From contig CAVOWK010000015.1 of assembly GCA_963700045.1 (NCBI GenBank), forward strand, positions 62,001 to 126,000: DNA of 64,000 bases. The letters are read 5' to 3'. Of the stretch, positions 26,135 to 35,294 are shown piece by piece. Position 1 is the first letter of the stretch. Every line of letters starts with the position of its first letter. The notes beneath the pieces are model-generated. The model saw only the letters and a program-made list of their open reading frames with translations. It ran no database searches and had not been told where the DNA came from. This stretch comes from RPQJ01 sp963700045. Its GTDB lineage: Bacteria; Pseudomonadota; Gammaproteobacteria; Steroidobacterales; Steroidobacteraceae. The position numbers and the translations under genes are program-made.

Positions 26135-27706
26135 ATGAGCTTTCGCCTCACCTACGCCACGATGTTCGACCCGCCACCGGAGATGCACGAGCGCTTCGAC
26201 GCGGCATTGGTCACCGTGCGTTCCACGCTCGGCGGCCGTCACCCGCTGTTCCTGCATGGCGGGGACACGCCCGCCGCGCACTACGTTTCCCGCAGCAGCC
26301 CGATCGACTGCGACATCCAGCTCGGTGAGTTCGCCGTGGCGACTGAACAGGACGCCAGCGCCGCCATGGACGCCGCGCGCAAGGCGTTCCCGGCGTGGCG
26401 CGCCACGCCGGGCAGCGACCGAGTGCGCCTGCTGCGCCGGGTCGCGGAGATCATGGAAGCGCGCGTTTACGAAATCGCAGCAGCACTCGCCCTCGAAGTC
26501 GGCAAGAACAGGATGGAAGCGCTCGGCGAGGCGCAGGAGACGGTCGACTTCTTCCGGCACTACGCCGACGATTTCGAGCAACACGGCAGCTACGAGCACG
26601 AGTTGCCGAACGACCCGTTGCCGGACACCGTCTCGCGCAACCGCAGCGTCATGCGCCCGTATGGCGCGTGGGTAGTGATTGCACCCTTCAATTTTCCGCT
26701 CGCGCTCGCCGGCGGCCCGACGGCCGCTGCACTCGTCACCGGCAACACCGTCGTCGTCAAGGGCGCGACGGATACGCCCTGGGCGGGGCGCTTGCTCGCG
26801 GACTGCATCCGCGACGCGGGGCTGCCACCCGGCGTGTTTCAGTACCTCTCGGGCTCGGGTCGCGAGGTCGGCGAAGCCCTGTCGGCGCATCCCGCGACGG
26901 CCGGCATCACCTTCACCGGTTCCGTTGCGGTCGGCACGCAGCTGCTGCAGCGCATGGCATCGGGACCCTGGCCCCGGCCGTGCATTGCCGAGATGGGAGG
27001 CAAGAATCCCTGCATCGTCACGGCGCGAGCCAGTCTCGACGATGCCGCCGCCGGTATCGTCCGCTCGGCCTACGGCATGGGCGGCCAGAAGTGTTCCGCC
27101 CTCTCGCGCCTGTACGTCGACCGCGCGGTGGCCGATGAATTGATCGAGCGCATGCGCGCGCAGATCGACGCGATCCGTATCGGCGATCCCTGCCACCGCG
27201 AGAACTGGCTCGGCCCGGTCATCAATGGGAACGCCGCGGCGAATCACGCACGGTACCTGCACGACCTCCAGGCAGGCGGCGCCACGCTGATCACAGGCGC
27301 GCGCGGAATCAACGCGGCGGAGTCGACGCGCGGCCATTACGTGCAACCCGTGCTGGCGGAGGCGCCGCTCACGCATTCGCTGTGGCGGCACGAGATGTTC
27401 CTGCCGATCCTCATGCTGCATCGAGTCAAGGGTCGCGACGAGGCCATGCAGCTCGCCAACGACACGAACCTCGGGCTCACGGCAGGTTTCTACGGCGGCG
27501 CCGACGAAGTCCCGTGGTTTCACGAGAACATCGAGGCCGGCGTCACCTATGCCAATCGACGCCAGGGCGCCACGACGGGCGCCTGGCCCGGCTACCAGCC
27601 ATTCGGCGGCTGGAAAGGCTCCGGTTCCACCGGCAAGGCCATCGCGTCTTTCTATTACCTCGCGCAATACCAGCGCGAACAGTCGCGCACGGTGGTCGAA
27701 CGGTGA
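26135..27706 (+). CDS. aldehyde dehydrogenase, 1-pyrroline-5-carboxylate dehydrogenase-like
   Basis: A 523-residue NAD(P)-dependent dehydrogenase. Catalytic C320 (GGQKCSALSR) and E286 (AEMGGKN) are present, with the Rossmann segment ITFTGSVAVG and the IAPFNFPLALAGG motif. Overall pattern, especially GMGGQKCSA and the PFGGWKGSGST end, is that of RocA/PutA-type glutamate-semialdehyde dehydrogenases. It probably oxidises the semialdehyde made by the neighbouring aminotransferase. Its stop overlaps the GTG start of the CoA-transferase alpha subunit (GTGA). Confidence 0.92.
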   Translation: MSFRLTYATMFDPPPEMHERFDAALVTVRSTLGGRHPLFLHGGDTPAAHYVSRSSPIDCDIQLGEFAVATEQDASAAMDAARKAFPAWRATPGSDRVRLLRRVAEIMEARVYEIAAALALEVGKNRMEALGEAQETVDFFRHYADDFEQHGSYEHELPNDPLPDTVSRNRSVMRPYGAWVVIAPFNFPLALAGGPTAAALVTGNTVVVKGATDTPWAGRLLADCIRDAGLPPGVFQYLSGSGREVGEALSAHPATAGITFTGSVAVGTQLLQRMASGPWPRPCIAEMGGKNPCIVTARASLDDAAAGIVRSAYGMGGQKCSALSRLYVDRAVADELIERMRAQIDAIRIGDPCHRENWLGPVINGNAAANHARYLHDLQAGGATLITGARGINAAESTRGHYVQPVLAEAPLTHSLWRHEMFLPILMLHRVKGRDEAMQLANDTNLGLTAGFYGGADEVPWFHENIEAGVTYANRRQGATTGAWPGYQPFGGWKGSGSTGKAIASFYYLAQYQREQSRTVVER

Positions 27707-28554
27707 GGTCGAAGGTCACGACGCTGGGTGATGCGATCGCCGCGCACGTGCGCGACGGCGCCTGCGTTGCGCTCGAGGGCTTCACGCACCTGATCCCGTT
27801 CGCGGCGGGACACGAGATCATCCGGCAGGGCCGTCGCAACCTGCATCTCGTGCGCATGACGCCGGACCTGGTCTACGACCAGATGATCGGCATGGGCTGC
27901 GCGAGCAGGCTCACGTTCTCCTGGGGCGGCAATCCCGGCGTTGGCTCGCTGCACCGACTGCGGGATGCCGTCGAACACCAGTGGCCCGCGCCGCTCGCGC
28001 TCGACGAGCACACCCATGCCGGCGTGGCTGCGGCCTACAGCGCAGGCGCCGCCGGGCTGCCGTTCGCGACGCTGCGCGGCTACCTCGGCACCGACCTGCC
28101 GTCCGTCAATCCGCGCATCCGCAGCGTCGATTGCCCGTTCACGGGCGAGCGGCTGGCAGCGGTGCCCGCGCTCAATCCAGACGTCACGATCCTGCATGCA
28201 CAGCGCGCCGACCGGCGCGGCAACGTGGCGATGCACGGCATCGTCGGCGCCCAGCGCGAGGCTGCGTTCGCTGCCCGTACCTTGATCGTGACGGTCGAGG
28301 AGATCGTCGACGAACTGCCGCCCGCCATGAATGGCATCGTGCTGCCGCACTGGATCGTAAGTGCCGTGGCACAGTGCCGGGGCGGCGCGTACCCATCGTA
28401 CGTCCACGATCATTACGCGCGCGACAACAGCTTCTATCAACGCTGGGATACGATCGCACGCGAGCGCGAAGTCTTCCTCGCCTGGATGAACCGGCACGTC
28501 CTGGCGAGCCGCGATCACGCAGCGTTCCTGGCCAGCCTGCAGGAGGTCGCATGA
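27703..28554 (+). CDS. family I CoA-transferase, subunit A (GctA-like)
   Basis: A 283-residue alpha subunit with the N-terminal glycine-rich region ALEGFTHLIPFAAGHEI and LRGYLGTDL, resembling glutaconate and 3-oxoacid CoA-transferase A chains. With subunit B it should move CoA between acyl-CoA and a free acid. GTG at 27703 overlaps the dehydrogenase stop, and its own stop overlaps the B-subunit ATG, so the three are tightly coupled. The natural acid may be the product of the dehydrogenase; this is an inference from gene order. Confidence 0.88.
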   Translation: MRSKVTTLGDAIAAHVRDGACVALEGFTHLIPFAAGHEIIRQGRRNLHLVRMTPDLVYDQMIGMGCASRLTFSWGGNPGVGSLHRLRDAVEHQWPAPLALDEHTHAGVAAAYSAGAAGLPFATLRGYLGTDLPSVNPRIRSVDCPFTGERLAAVPALNPDVTILHAQRADRRGNVAMHGIVGAQREAAFAARTLIVTVEEIVDELPPAMNGIVLPHWIVSAVAQCRGGAYPSYVHDHYARDNSFYQRWDTIAREREVFLAWMNRHVLASRDHAAFLASLQEVA

Positions 28555-29336
28555 GCGGCTGGACCCGCGACGAAATGATGACGGTCGCTGCCGCGCGCCA
28601 GCTGTGGGACGGTTGCGTCTGTTTCGTCGGCATCGGCTTGCCGAGTGCCGCGTGCAATCTCGCGCGCCTCACGCATGCGCCCGATGTGGTGCTGATCTAC
28701 GAATCAGGCACGCTCGGGACGCGCCCGGACGTGCTGCCGCTGTCGATCGGCGACGGCGAACTCGCCGACACCGCAGCCTGCGTCATTCCGCTGCCGGAGG
28801 TCTTCAGTTACCTGCTGCAGGCCGGCCGGGTCGACGTTGGTTTTCTCGGCGCCGCGCAGGTGGACAGGTTCGGCAACCTGAACAGCACCGTGATCGGTCC
28901 GTACGAGGCGCCGAAAACCCGCCTGCCCGGCGCGGGCGGCGCCACGGAGATCGCGGCCCATGCCCGGCAGACGTTCGTGATGCTCAAGGCCACGCCGCGC
29001 AGCCTGGTCGCGCAGCTCGACTTCCGCACCAGCGGTGGCTTTCTCGAAGGCAACGGCGCGCGCGCGCGCACGTCGATGCGCGGCACGGGTCCGCAGTCAG
29101 TGATCACCGACTTCGGCGTGCTGCAGCCGCACCCCGCCAGCGACGAACTGCAGCTGGCGGCCCTGTTCGACGGCACGACCGTCGACGAGGCCCGCGCTGC
29201 AACCGGCTGGCCACTCAAGGTCGCTGCGACTGTCGAGACGATCGCGCCGCCGACCAAGGTTGAACTCGAAACCCTGCGCGCCTTGCACGCGCGCACCCGC
29301 GAGGCGCACCGCCGCCCCGTGCGACTTCCCGCCTGA
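28551..29336 (+). CDS. family I CoA-transferase, subunit B (GctB-like)
   Basis: A 261-residue beta subunit. The probable catalytic glutamate is E51 in LIYESGTLG, the position used by glutaconate CoA-transferase to form the glutamyl-CoA thioester. GIGLPSAACNLARL and DVGFLGAAQVDRFGNLNST are family motifs. The resemblance to GctB (rather than AtoA/PcaJ) suggests a dicarboxylic or related acid, but this is not decisive. ATGA overlap with subunit A. Confidence 0.9.
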   Translation: MSGWTRDEMMTVAAARQLWDGCVCFVGIGLPSAACNLARLTHAPDVVLIYESGTLGTRPDVLPLSIGDGELADTAACVIPLPEVFSYLLQAGRVDVGFLGAAQVDRFGNLNSTVIGPYEAPKTRLPGAGGATEIAAHARQTFVMLKATPRSLVAQLDFRTSGGFLEGNGARARTSMRGTGPQSVITDFGVLQPHPASDELQLAALFDGTTVDEARAATGWPLKVAATVETIAPPTKVELETLRALHARTREAHRRPVRLPA

Positions 29337-29342
29337 GGCGGG
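29328..29342 (+). terminator. short hairpin at the end of CoA-transferase B
   Basis: Six-base inverted repeat CCCGCC / GGCGGG whose three-base loop is the TGA stop codon of the CoA-transferase B gene. It could act as an attenuator or mRNA-stabilising structure; there is no T run. Confidence 0.3.
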
Positions 29343-29362
29343 ATTCCATCCAGGAGCCTACC

Positions 29363-30691
29363 GTGACGAATCCGCATATCAAGACTGCCCTCCCTGGCCC
29401 GAACGCCCGGGCCATGCTCGCGCGCGATGTGACCGTCGCTGCGCCGTCGTACCCGCGCGACTATCCGTTCGTGATGTCGCACGGGCGCGGCACCGAGGTC
29501 TGGGACGTCGACGGTAACCGCTTCCTCGACTTCGTCGCCGGCATCGCCGTGTGCTCCACGGGACATGCTCATCCAACAGTGGTCAATGCCATCAAGACCG
29601 CGGCGGACAAGTTCCTGCACGTCTCGAGCGACTACTGGCACGAGAACATGACGCGCCTGACGGAGCGCCTGGCCGAACTCGCGCCGATGGGAGAGCCCGT
29701 GATGAGCTTCCTCTGCCAGTCCGGCACGGAATCGGTCGAAGGCGCGATCAAGCTCGCGCGCTACGTGACCGGCCGTCCGCGATTCATCGGCTTTCTCGGC
29801 AGCTTCCACGGGCGCACGATGGGGTCACTCGCGTTCACGTCGAGCAAGTACACGCAGCAGAAGGGCTTCGCGCCGACGATGCCCGGTGTCACGCACGTGC
29901 CCTACCCCAACCCGTACCGGCCCTTGTTCAACGGCGCGGACCAGGGCAAGGCGGTGCTCGACTACATCCGCATGCTGTTCGAGCGCAACGTGCCGGCCTC
30001 CGAAGTCGCCGCGATCCTCATCGAGCCCCTGCAGGGTGAGGGCGGTTACCTGTGGCCTCCCGAGGGCTTTCTCGCAGGGCTGCGCGCACTCTGCGACGAG
30101 CACGGCATCCTGCTTATCTTCGACGAAGTGCAATCCGGAGTCGGCCGCACCGGCAGAATGTGGGCATGCGAGCACTCGGGCGTGAAACCCGACATCATGA
30201 CCAGCGCCAAGGGACTCGGCTCCGGCCTGCCGATTGGCGCGATCATCGCCAAGACGAAGATCATGGAGCAGTGGAAGCGTGGCGCGCACGGCAACACGTT
30301 CGGCGGCAATCCGCTGAGTTGTGCTGCGGCCATCGCCACGCTCGACCTCGTGCAGCACGAGTACGCAGCCAACGCAGCGCGCGTCGGCGAGCATTTCATG
30401 GGGCGCCTGCGCGAGATGATGCGCGACTACCCGTGCATCGGCGAAGTCCGCGGCAGAGGCCTCATGATCGGCATGGAGTTGATCGAGAACGATGCCGAGC
30501 GGACCCCCGCGCGGGCCCTGTGCGACCGACTCGTGACGCGCGGCTATCACAACGGGCTGCTGCTGCTCTCGTGCGGCGTCAGCACTCTGCGTTTCATGCC
30601 GCCGCTGTCGACGACGACCGCCGAGATCGACGAAGCCGTCGGCTTGCTGCGCACCGCGCTCGACGAGGCGCTGCAGGGCAAGGGCGCGTGA
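29363..30691 (+). CDS. class III aminotransferase, GABA/acetylornithine type
   Basis: A 442-residue PLP enzyme, second of its kind in this operon. K283 in TSAKGLGSGLPIGA binds PLP; LIFDEVQSGVGRTG and QSGTESVEGAIKLAR are diagnostic of 4-aminobutyrate/acetylornithine aminotransferases. Start is GTG at 29363 with CAGGAG seven bases upstream. It likely supplies a second transamination of an omega-amino acid, or accepts a different chain length from the first enzyme. The permease follows at six bases. Confidence 0.92.
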   Translation: MTNPHIKTALPGPNARAMLARDVTVAAPSYPRDYPFVMSHGRGTEVWDVDGNRFLDFVAGIAVCSTGHAHPTVVNAIKTAADKFLHVSSDYWHENMTRLTERLAELAPMGEPVMSFLCQSGTESVEGAIKLARYVTGRPRFIGFLGSFHGRTMGSLAFTSSKYTQQKGFAPTMPGVTHVPYPNPYRPLFNGADQGKAVLDYIRMLFERNVPASEVAAILIEPLQGEGGYLWPPEGFLAGLRALCDEHGILLIFDEVQSGVGRTGRMWACEHSGVKPDIMTSAKGLGSGLPIGAIIAKTKIMEQWKRGAHGNTFGGNPLSCAAAIATLDLVQHEYAANAARVGEHFMGRLREMMRDYPCIGEVRGRGLMIGMELIENDAERTPARALCDRLVTRGYHNGLLLLSCGVSTLRFMPPLSTTTAEIDEAVGLLRTALDEALQGKGA

Positions 30692-30697
30692 GGCGAA

Positions 30698-31999
30698 ATG
30701 CAACAGCCGAAGGAACTCGGATTCTGGATGTGCACGGCCCTGGTGGTCGGCAACACGATCGGCATGGGTATCTTCGTGCTGCCGGCATCGCTGGCACCCT
30801 ACGGCTTGAATGCGATGCTGGGCTGGGGCATCACGGTGCTGGGCATGACCATGCTCGCGCGCGTGTTCGCGCAACTCGCGCGTGAGTTCCCTGCGGCAGA
30901 CGGCCCCTACACCTACATCGAGCAGACCACCGGCAAGCTGCCGGCCTACATCGCGATCTGGTGCTATTGGGTTTCCTGCTGGATCACGAACGCTGCGCTC
31001 GCGATCGGCCTCGTCGGTTACCTCGGCAAGGTACTGCCGGGACTCGATGCAGTGTCGCCAGTCGTGCTCGCCACGGCGCTGATCTGGCTGTTCGTCGGCA
31101 TCAACCTGCTCGGGGTGCGCACCGGCGGTGGCGTGCAGATCGTCACGACCGGGCTGAAGTTGCTGCCGATGCTCTTCATCCTCGGCCTCGGCGCGTGGTT
31201 GCTGCTGACCGAACCGTCCGTCTACACGCGCCACCCGCCCACGACTCCGATCACGCTGGAGGCCCTGATGGCGGCGTCCACGATCGCGTTGTTCGCCATG
31301 CTCGGCATCGAGTCTGCGGCGGTGCCGGCCGGGCGCGTGCGCGACCCGGAGAAGAACATCCCGCGTTCGACGCTCTTCGGCACGTTGCTGATGGCCGTCA
31401 TCTACATCGGCGTGTCGGCGATGGCGATGCTGCTGCTGGAGCAGGAGCAACTGGCGCGCTCCTCCGCGCCGTTCGCCGACCTGCTCGACCAGTTCGTCGG
31501 TGCAGGCAATGGCCGCCTGCTGTCGGTCTTCGTGGTGATCAGCGGGCTCGGCGCACTGAACGGCTGGACGCTGCTGGTCAGCGAACTCACGGCCTCGATG
31601 GGACGCCATGGCTTCCTGCCGCAAGCCGTGCGCGGGCTCAATTCCCGCGGGGCGCCGTGGCTCGCACTGGCGTTGACCGCCGTGCTCGCCACCGTGATGG
31701 TGCTGATGAACTACAGCAAGTCGATGGTGGACGGCTTCACTTTCCTGTCGCAGGTGGTGACGGCCGCCAACCTGCCGCTGTACCTGCTGTGCGCGATCGC
31801 GCTCGTGGTGCTGACACGCCGCGGCACGCGCAAGCTGCCGGGCAGCCTGTTCGTGCTCGGCATTTTCGGCACGGTCTACGTCGTCTTCGCCTTCATCGGG
31901 CTGGGTCGCGAGCCGTTTGCCTGGTCGCTCGTGCTCGGCGCGGCCGGCCTGCCGCTGTACTGGTTCATGCGCCGACGCCAGCAATCGGAGGTGTCATGA
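30698..31999 (+). CDS. APC-family amino-acid/polyamine permease
   Basis: A 433-residue, twelve-helix transporter. Helix 1 has GNTIGMGIFVLPASLAPYG and helix 6 has FAMLGIESAAVPAGRVRDPEKNIPRST, as in AdiC/CadB/PotE-like basic amino-acid or polyamine antiporters and YjeH. Together with two aminotransferases it suggests import of an amino acid or diamine. Its stop overlaps the next gene's ATG. Confidence 0.92.
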   Translation: MQQPKELGFWMCTALVVGNTIGMGIFVLPASLAPYGLNAMLGWGITVLGMTMLARVFAQLAREFPAADGPYTYIEQTTGKLPAYIAIWCYWVSCWITNAALAIGLVGYLGKVLPGLDAVSPVVLATALIWLFVGINLLGVRTGGGVQIVTTGLKLLPMLFILGLGAWLLLTEPSVYTRHPPTTPITLEALMAASTIALFAMLGIESAAVPAGRVRDPEKNIPRSTLFGTLLMAVIYIGVSAMAMLLLEQEQLARSSAPFADLLDQFVGAGNGRLLSVFVVISGLGALNGWTLLVSELTASMGRHGFLPQAVRGLNSRGAPWLALALTAVLATVMVLMNYSKSMVDGFTFLSQVVTAANLPLYLLCAIALVVLTRRGTRKLPGSLFVLGIFGTVYVVFAFIGLGREPFAWSLVLGAAGLPLYWFMRRRQQSEVS

Positions 32000-33008
32000 G
32001 GATCGCCATCGCGCTTGCCGCGGCACTCTGCATCGGGACCGTGCCGAACGCGCGTGCCGATGACTCGGTCGCGGCGAAGGCATCGGCGGCAACCGCCGAC
32101 TACACGACGGACGGGCGGCTTCCGCTCGCGACGCTCATGGAGCGCTTCGACGCGCTGTCGACCCGGCACGGCTGGCTGCCCGAGACAATCTACAGCGACC
32201 CCGCTGCGCCCGCGGTGGCAATCAAGTCCTGGCGCACGCCGCATCGAGGCGAAGCCCTGTGGATCCTGTCGGGCATTCACGGCGAAGAGCCCGCCGGGCC
32301 GAACGCCATTGCCGCCAACCTGGCGAGCCTCACGCAACTGGCCGAGGCCGGCGTACCCATCGTCGTGATACCGCTCGCCAATCCCAATGCGTATCGCCAC
32401 AACTGGCGCTACCCCAACACACCCGAGCGCGACTGGAAGAAAGGCGGCGGCTACAGCGTCGGCGATGCCGAACACCTGCTGCCGGACCTCGACGCTGGCA
32501 ACAAACCCCGTGCCGGCAAGGCGCCGGGACCGGAAACCGCCGCGCTGACGCACTACGTCCTGCGACTGGCGGAGCAGTACCCGCCTCGTCTGGTGCTGGA
32601 CCTGCACGAAGACGAGTTGTCGACGGCAGGCGGATACATCTATTCGCAGGGACGCCAGGCCGACGGCAATCCGGCGGGGGCCGAGATCATCCGCTTGCTG
32701 CAGGCGACTGGCATTCCACTGCGTCAGTCCGGCCAGACCCGCTTCGGCGAGACGATCGTGCAGGGCGTGATCAGCCGGGACGACAAGGGCGGGCCGATCC
32801 GCGACGGCTCGATCGACGAACTGCTGGCAGCGACCGAGGTGTTTGTCGACGGGAAGAAAGTCCGCGGTCCTTCGGCCCACACCGTGATCGTCGTCGAAAC
32901 GCCTGCCTTCGAGGGGTCGAAGTTCGACCTGCGCGTGGCCGCGCAGGGTGCCGTCGTGCAGCATGTCGGGGAATTGTGGCGCTCGATTGAGCGGCAAGTA
33001 AGAGATGA
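31996..33008 (+). CDS. exported M14-type (succinylglutamate desuccinylase-like) peptidase, frame lost at 3' end
   Basis: Signal peptide (MRIAIALAAALCIGTVPNARA) then a zinc carboxypeptidase-like domain: the H-x-x-E ligand pair in SGIHGEEPAG, PLANPNAYRHN, LVLDLHEDE for the third ligand, and IVVETPAFEG near the end. The frame given by the ATG does not stop before the MFS gene but runs through it to 33852. A frame one base back stops at 33006-33008, overlapping the MFS ATG (ATGA) like its neighbours. A missing base at about 32985-33000 is therefore likely; repaired length is about 337 residues. Confidence 0.75.
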
Positions 33009-34231
33009 GCGGCCGCCTGCTGGCGCTGCTGGCCCTGCTCTACTTCGCGCAGGGCCTGCCGTCCGGCCTGATTGCGAAGGCACTGCCAGCGCTCCTGCGC
33101 GACCAGGGTGTCTCGCTGTCGCTGATCGGCTTCACCAGCGCGCTCGCGCTGCCGTGGGCCCTGAAGTTCCTGTGGGCGCCCGTGATCGATCGCTTCGGTA
33201 CTCGCAAGCAGTGGCTGCTGGCACTGAACGGCCTGTCGATGGCGCTGATGCTGGTCGTGGCGTCACGGGATTTCGACGCCTGGGTCGACCGGCTGCCCTG
33301 GCTGCTCGCCGTGCTGTTCTGCGCCAACGTCATCTCCGCGACACAGGACATCGCGACCGACGGTTACGCGATCACCCAGCTGCAGCCGGAATGGCGCGGC
33401 CTCGGCAACAGCATCCAGGTCGTCGGTTACAAGCTCGGCATGGTGATGGGCAGCGGCGGCTTGCTGTGGCTCGTCTCCCGGCACGGCTGGCAGGCGAGCT
33501 ACGGCAGCCTCGCGTGCCTGATGCTGCTCGTGATCGTACCGGTCCTGTTCATGGACGACGCCCGCACGCCCACTCAGCAGTCCTCGACACACACCGAGTG
33601 GCAAGGCCTGCGCGGCTATGCCGGGCTGTTCCGCGGCTTCGTCACGCGGCCCGGGCTCGGCTGGTGGCTCGCAACCATCGCGCTGTACAAGTTCGGCGAC
33701 TCGCTCGCCTCGCGCATGACGGGACCTTTGCTCACCGACAGTGGGTTCTCACTGGCACAGATCGGCGTAATAACGGGGGTGGCGGGCGCCACGGCGGGAG
33801 TCATCGGCGCGTTCGCCGGCGGCGCGACGCTGCTGCGCATCGGTCACCGTGAGGCATTGCTGGCGTTCGGCGTGTTGCAGGCGCTGGGACTCGCGGGCTA
33901 CCTGCTCGTGGTCGGCGGCGTTCGCGACCTGCATGCGATCGGGGCCATCGTATATTTCGAGCAGTTCGCGGACGGCCTGTCCACCGTCGCCCTGTTCACG
34001 CTGATGATGGACCGCTGCCGCGCCCATTCTCCGGGCACCGACTACTCGCTGCAGGCCTCGTTGGCGGTGATGGCCACGGGCGTGGCTGCGACGACCGGCG
34101 GGCTGTTTACCGACCGCTTCGGATACGGCGCCGTTTTCGCCACGGCCGCGCTCCTGACCCTGCTGGCACTGGTGCCGGCGATGCTATTCTTCCGAAAGTC
34201 CGGCTACCGACGCAGGCCGCCCACGACATGA
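33005..34231 (+). CDS. MFS transporter, AmpG/RhtX-like
   Basis: A 408-residue, twelve-helix protein. The motifs LYFAQGLPSGLIAKALPALLR, LKFLWAPVIDRFG and NVISATQDIATDGYAI are characteristic of the AmpG (anhydromuropeptide permease) and RhtX/FptX siderophore-permease branch. It could import a muropeptide, peptide or siderophore. The neighbouring exported peptidases make a peptide substrate attractive, but this is inference. Coupled by ATGA to the gene downstream. Confidence 0.87.
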   Translation: MSGRLLALLALLYFAQGLPSGLIAKALPALLRDQGVSLSLIGFTSALALPWALKFLWAPVIDRFGTRKQWLLALNGLSMALMLVVASRDFDAWVDRLPWLLAVLFCANVISATQDIATDGYAITQLQPEWRGLGNSIQVVGYKLGMVMGSGGLLWLVSRHGWQASYGSLACLMLLVIVPVLFMDDARTPTQQSSTHTEWQGLRGYAGLFRGFVTRPGLGWWLATIALYKFGDSLASRMTGPLLTDSGFSLAQIGVITGVAGATAGVIGAFAGGATLLRIGHREALLAFGVLQALGLAGYLLVVGGVRDLHAIGAIVYFEQFADGLSTVALFTLMMDRCRAHSPGTDYSLQASLAVMATGVAATTGGLFTDRFGYGAVFATAALLTLLALVPAMLFFRKSGYRRRPPTT

Positions 34232-35126
34232 AAGCCCTGACCACGGCGCAAGTGCTGGTGCTGGCGCGCTTCGCCCTGATGCTGCTCGAGATGGCACTGA
34301 TCCGCGCTCACCTCGTCCGCGGCCGCTACACGCTGAAGGATACGCTCGCATCGATCGGCATGCGCGCGGGCAACTACGCAACCAACGTGGCGCTGGCCGG
34401 CGCCACGGTCGCCGTCTTCGCCTTGGATTTACCAGTTCCGGCCTATTCGACATTTCGATGAGTTCGCCCTGGGCCTGGGCGGCGATCGTCGTGCTCGACG
34501 ACCTGGCGTATTACTGGTTCCATCGCATCAGCCACGAGTGCCGCTTCTGGTGGGCGGCGCACGTCAATCATCATTCGTCGCAGGAGTACAACCTTTCCAC
34601 GGCGATACGCCAGCCCTGGACCGGCGTGCTGGTCGGCACCTGGGCGCCGTGGTTCGTGCTGCTGCTCATCGGCTTTCCGCCGGAGATGGTCTTCCTGCAG
34701 AGCGGACTCAACCTCTTGTACCAGTTCTGGATCCACACCGAGGCCATTCGCCGGATGCCCGCGTGGTTCGAGTACCTGTTCAACACGCCGTCACACCATC
34801 GCGTGCATCACGCGTCGAACCCCCGCTACGTCGACCGCAACTACGCGGGCATATTCATGGTGTGGGACCGGATGTTCGGCACGTTCGTGGCCGAACGCGA
34901 CGACGATCCCCCGCAGTATGGGCTGATCCACAACATCAGCACCTACAACCCGATCAAGATCGCGTTCCATGAATGGGCGGCGATGTTCCGTGATATCGGG
35001 CGCGCGCGGAGCCTGCGCGAAATCGTGGGATATGTCTTCGGCCCGCCGGGCTGGCGGCCGGATGGCACCGGGCCGACAGCGGCGAACGTGCGCGCCGCGT
35101 GGCGGCGTGAAGGCGCGAGCGCGTAA
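34228..35126 (+). CDS. sterol-desaturase-family membrane di-iron protein, frameshifted
   Basis: Fatty-acid-hydroxylase/sterol-desaturase type: histidine clusters FHRISHE, HVNHHSS and HHRVHH form the di-iron site, and ALRQ-like STAIRQPW is typical. The first part (MKALTTAQVL to VAVFAL) begins at the ATG overlapping the MFS stop. The family segment IYQFR is in the next frame (about 34427-34440), and LFDISMSSPWAWAAIVVLDD in the third (from about 34441), so two single-base insertions near the GG at 34425-34426 and the GGCC at 34440-34443 are implied. Repaired length is about 298 residues. It hydroxylates or desaturates a lipid of unknown identity. Confidence 0.78.
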
Positions 35127-35131
35127 CACCC

Positions 35132-35205
35132 GGCAAGATCGCCAATTGCACGCCGGGCCTGTATGCGCTCGACCCCGTGACGGGCAAGTTGCTCTGGAAA
35201 GCGGC
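35132..35205 (+). pseudogene. fragment resembling a PQQ beta-propeller repeat
   Basis: In one frame this short stretch reads GKIANCTPGLYALDPVTGKL followed by LWKA, the YALDxxTGxxLW pattern of PQQ-type propeller blades (BamB, quinoprotein dehydrogenases). There is no start and no further blade in either direction. It looks like a remnant between two unrelated genes, though a chance match cannot be excluded. Confidence 0.35.
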
Positions 35206-35294
35206 ACTCGCGACTCGCCCATCGCGAGCGTTGCGGCCCTCCCTGCACACGAGTACCTTGGTGCCACGGTATCTTCTTGAGCGGAGAAGCAGGC

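Noticed and set aside
33009..33852. Fusion of the M14-like peptidase with a 280-residue C-terminal extension
   Set aside because: The extension is an out-of-frame reading of the MFS transporter, whose correct frame is complete from 33005.
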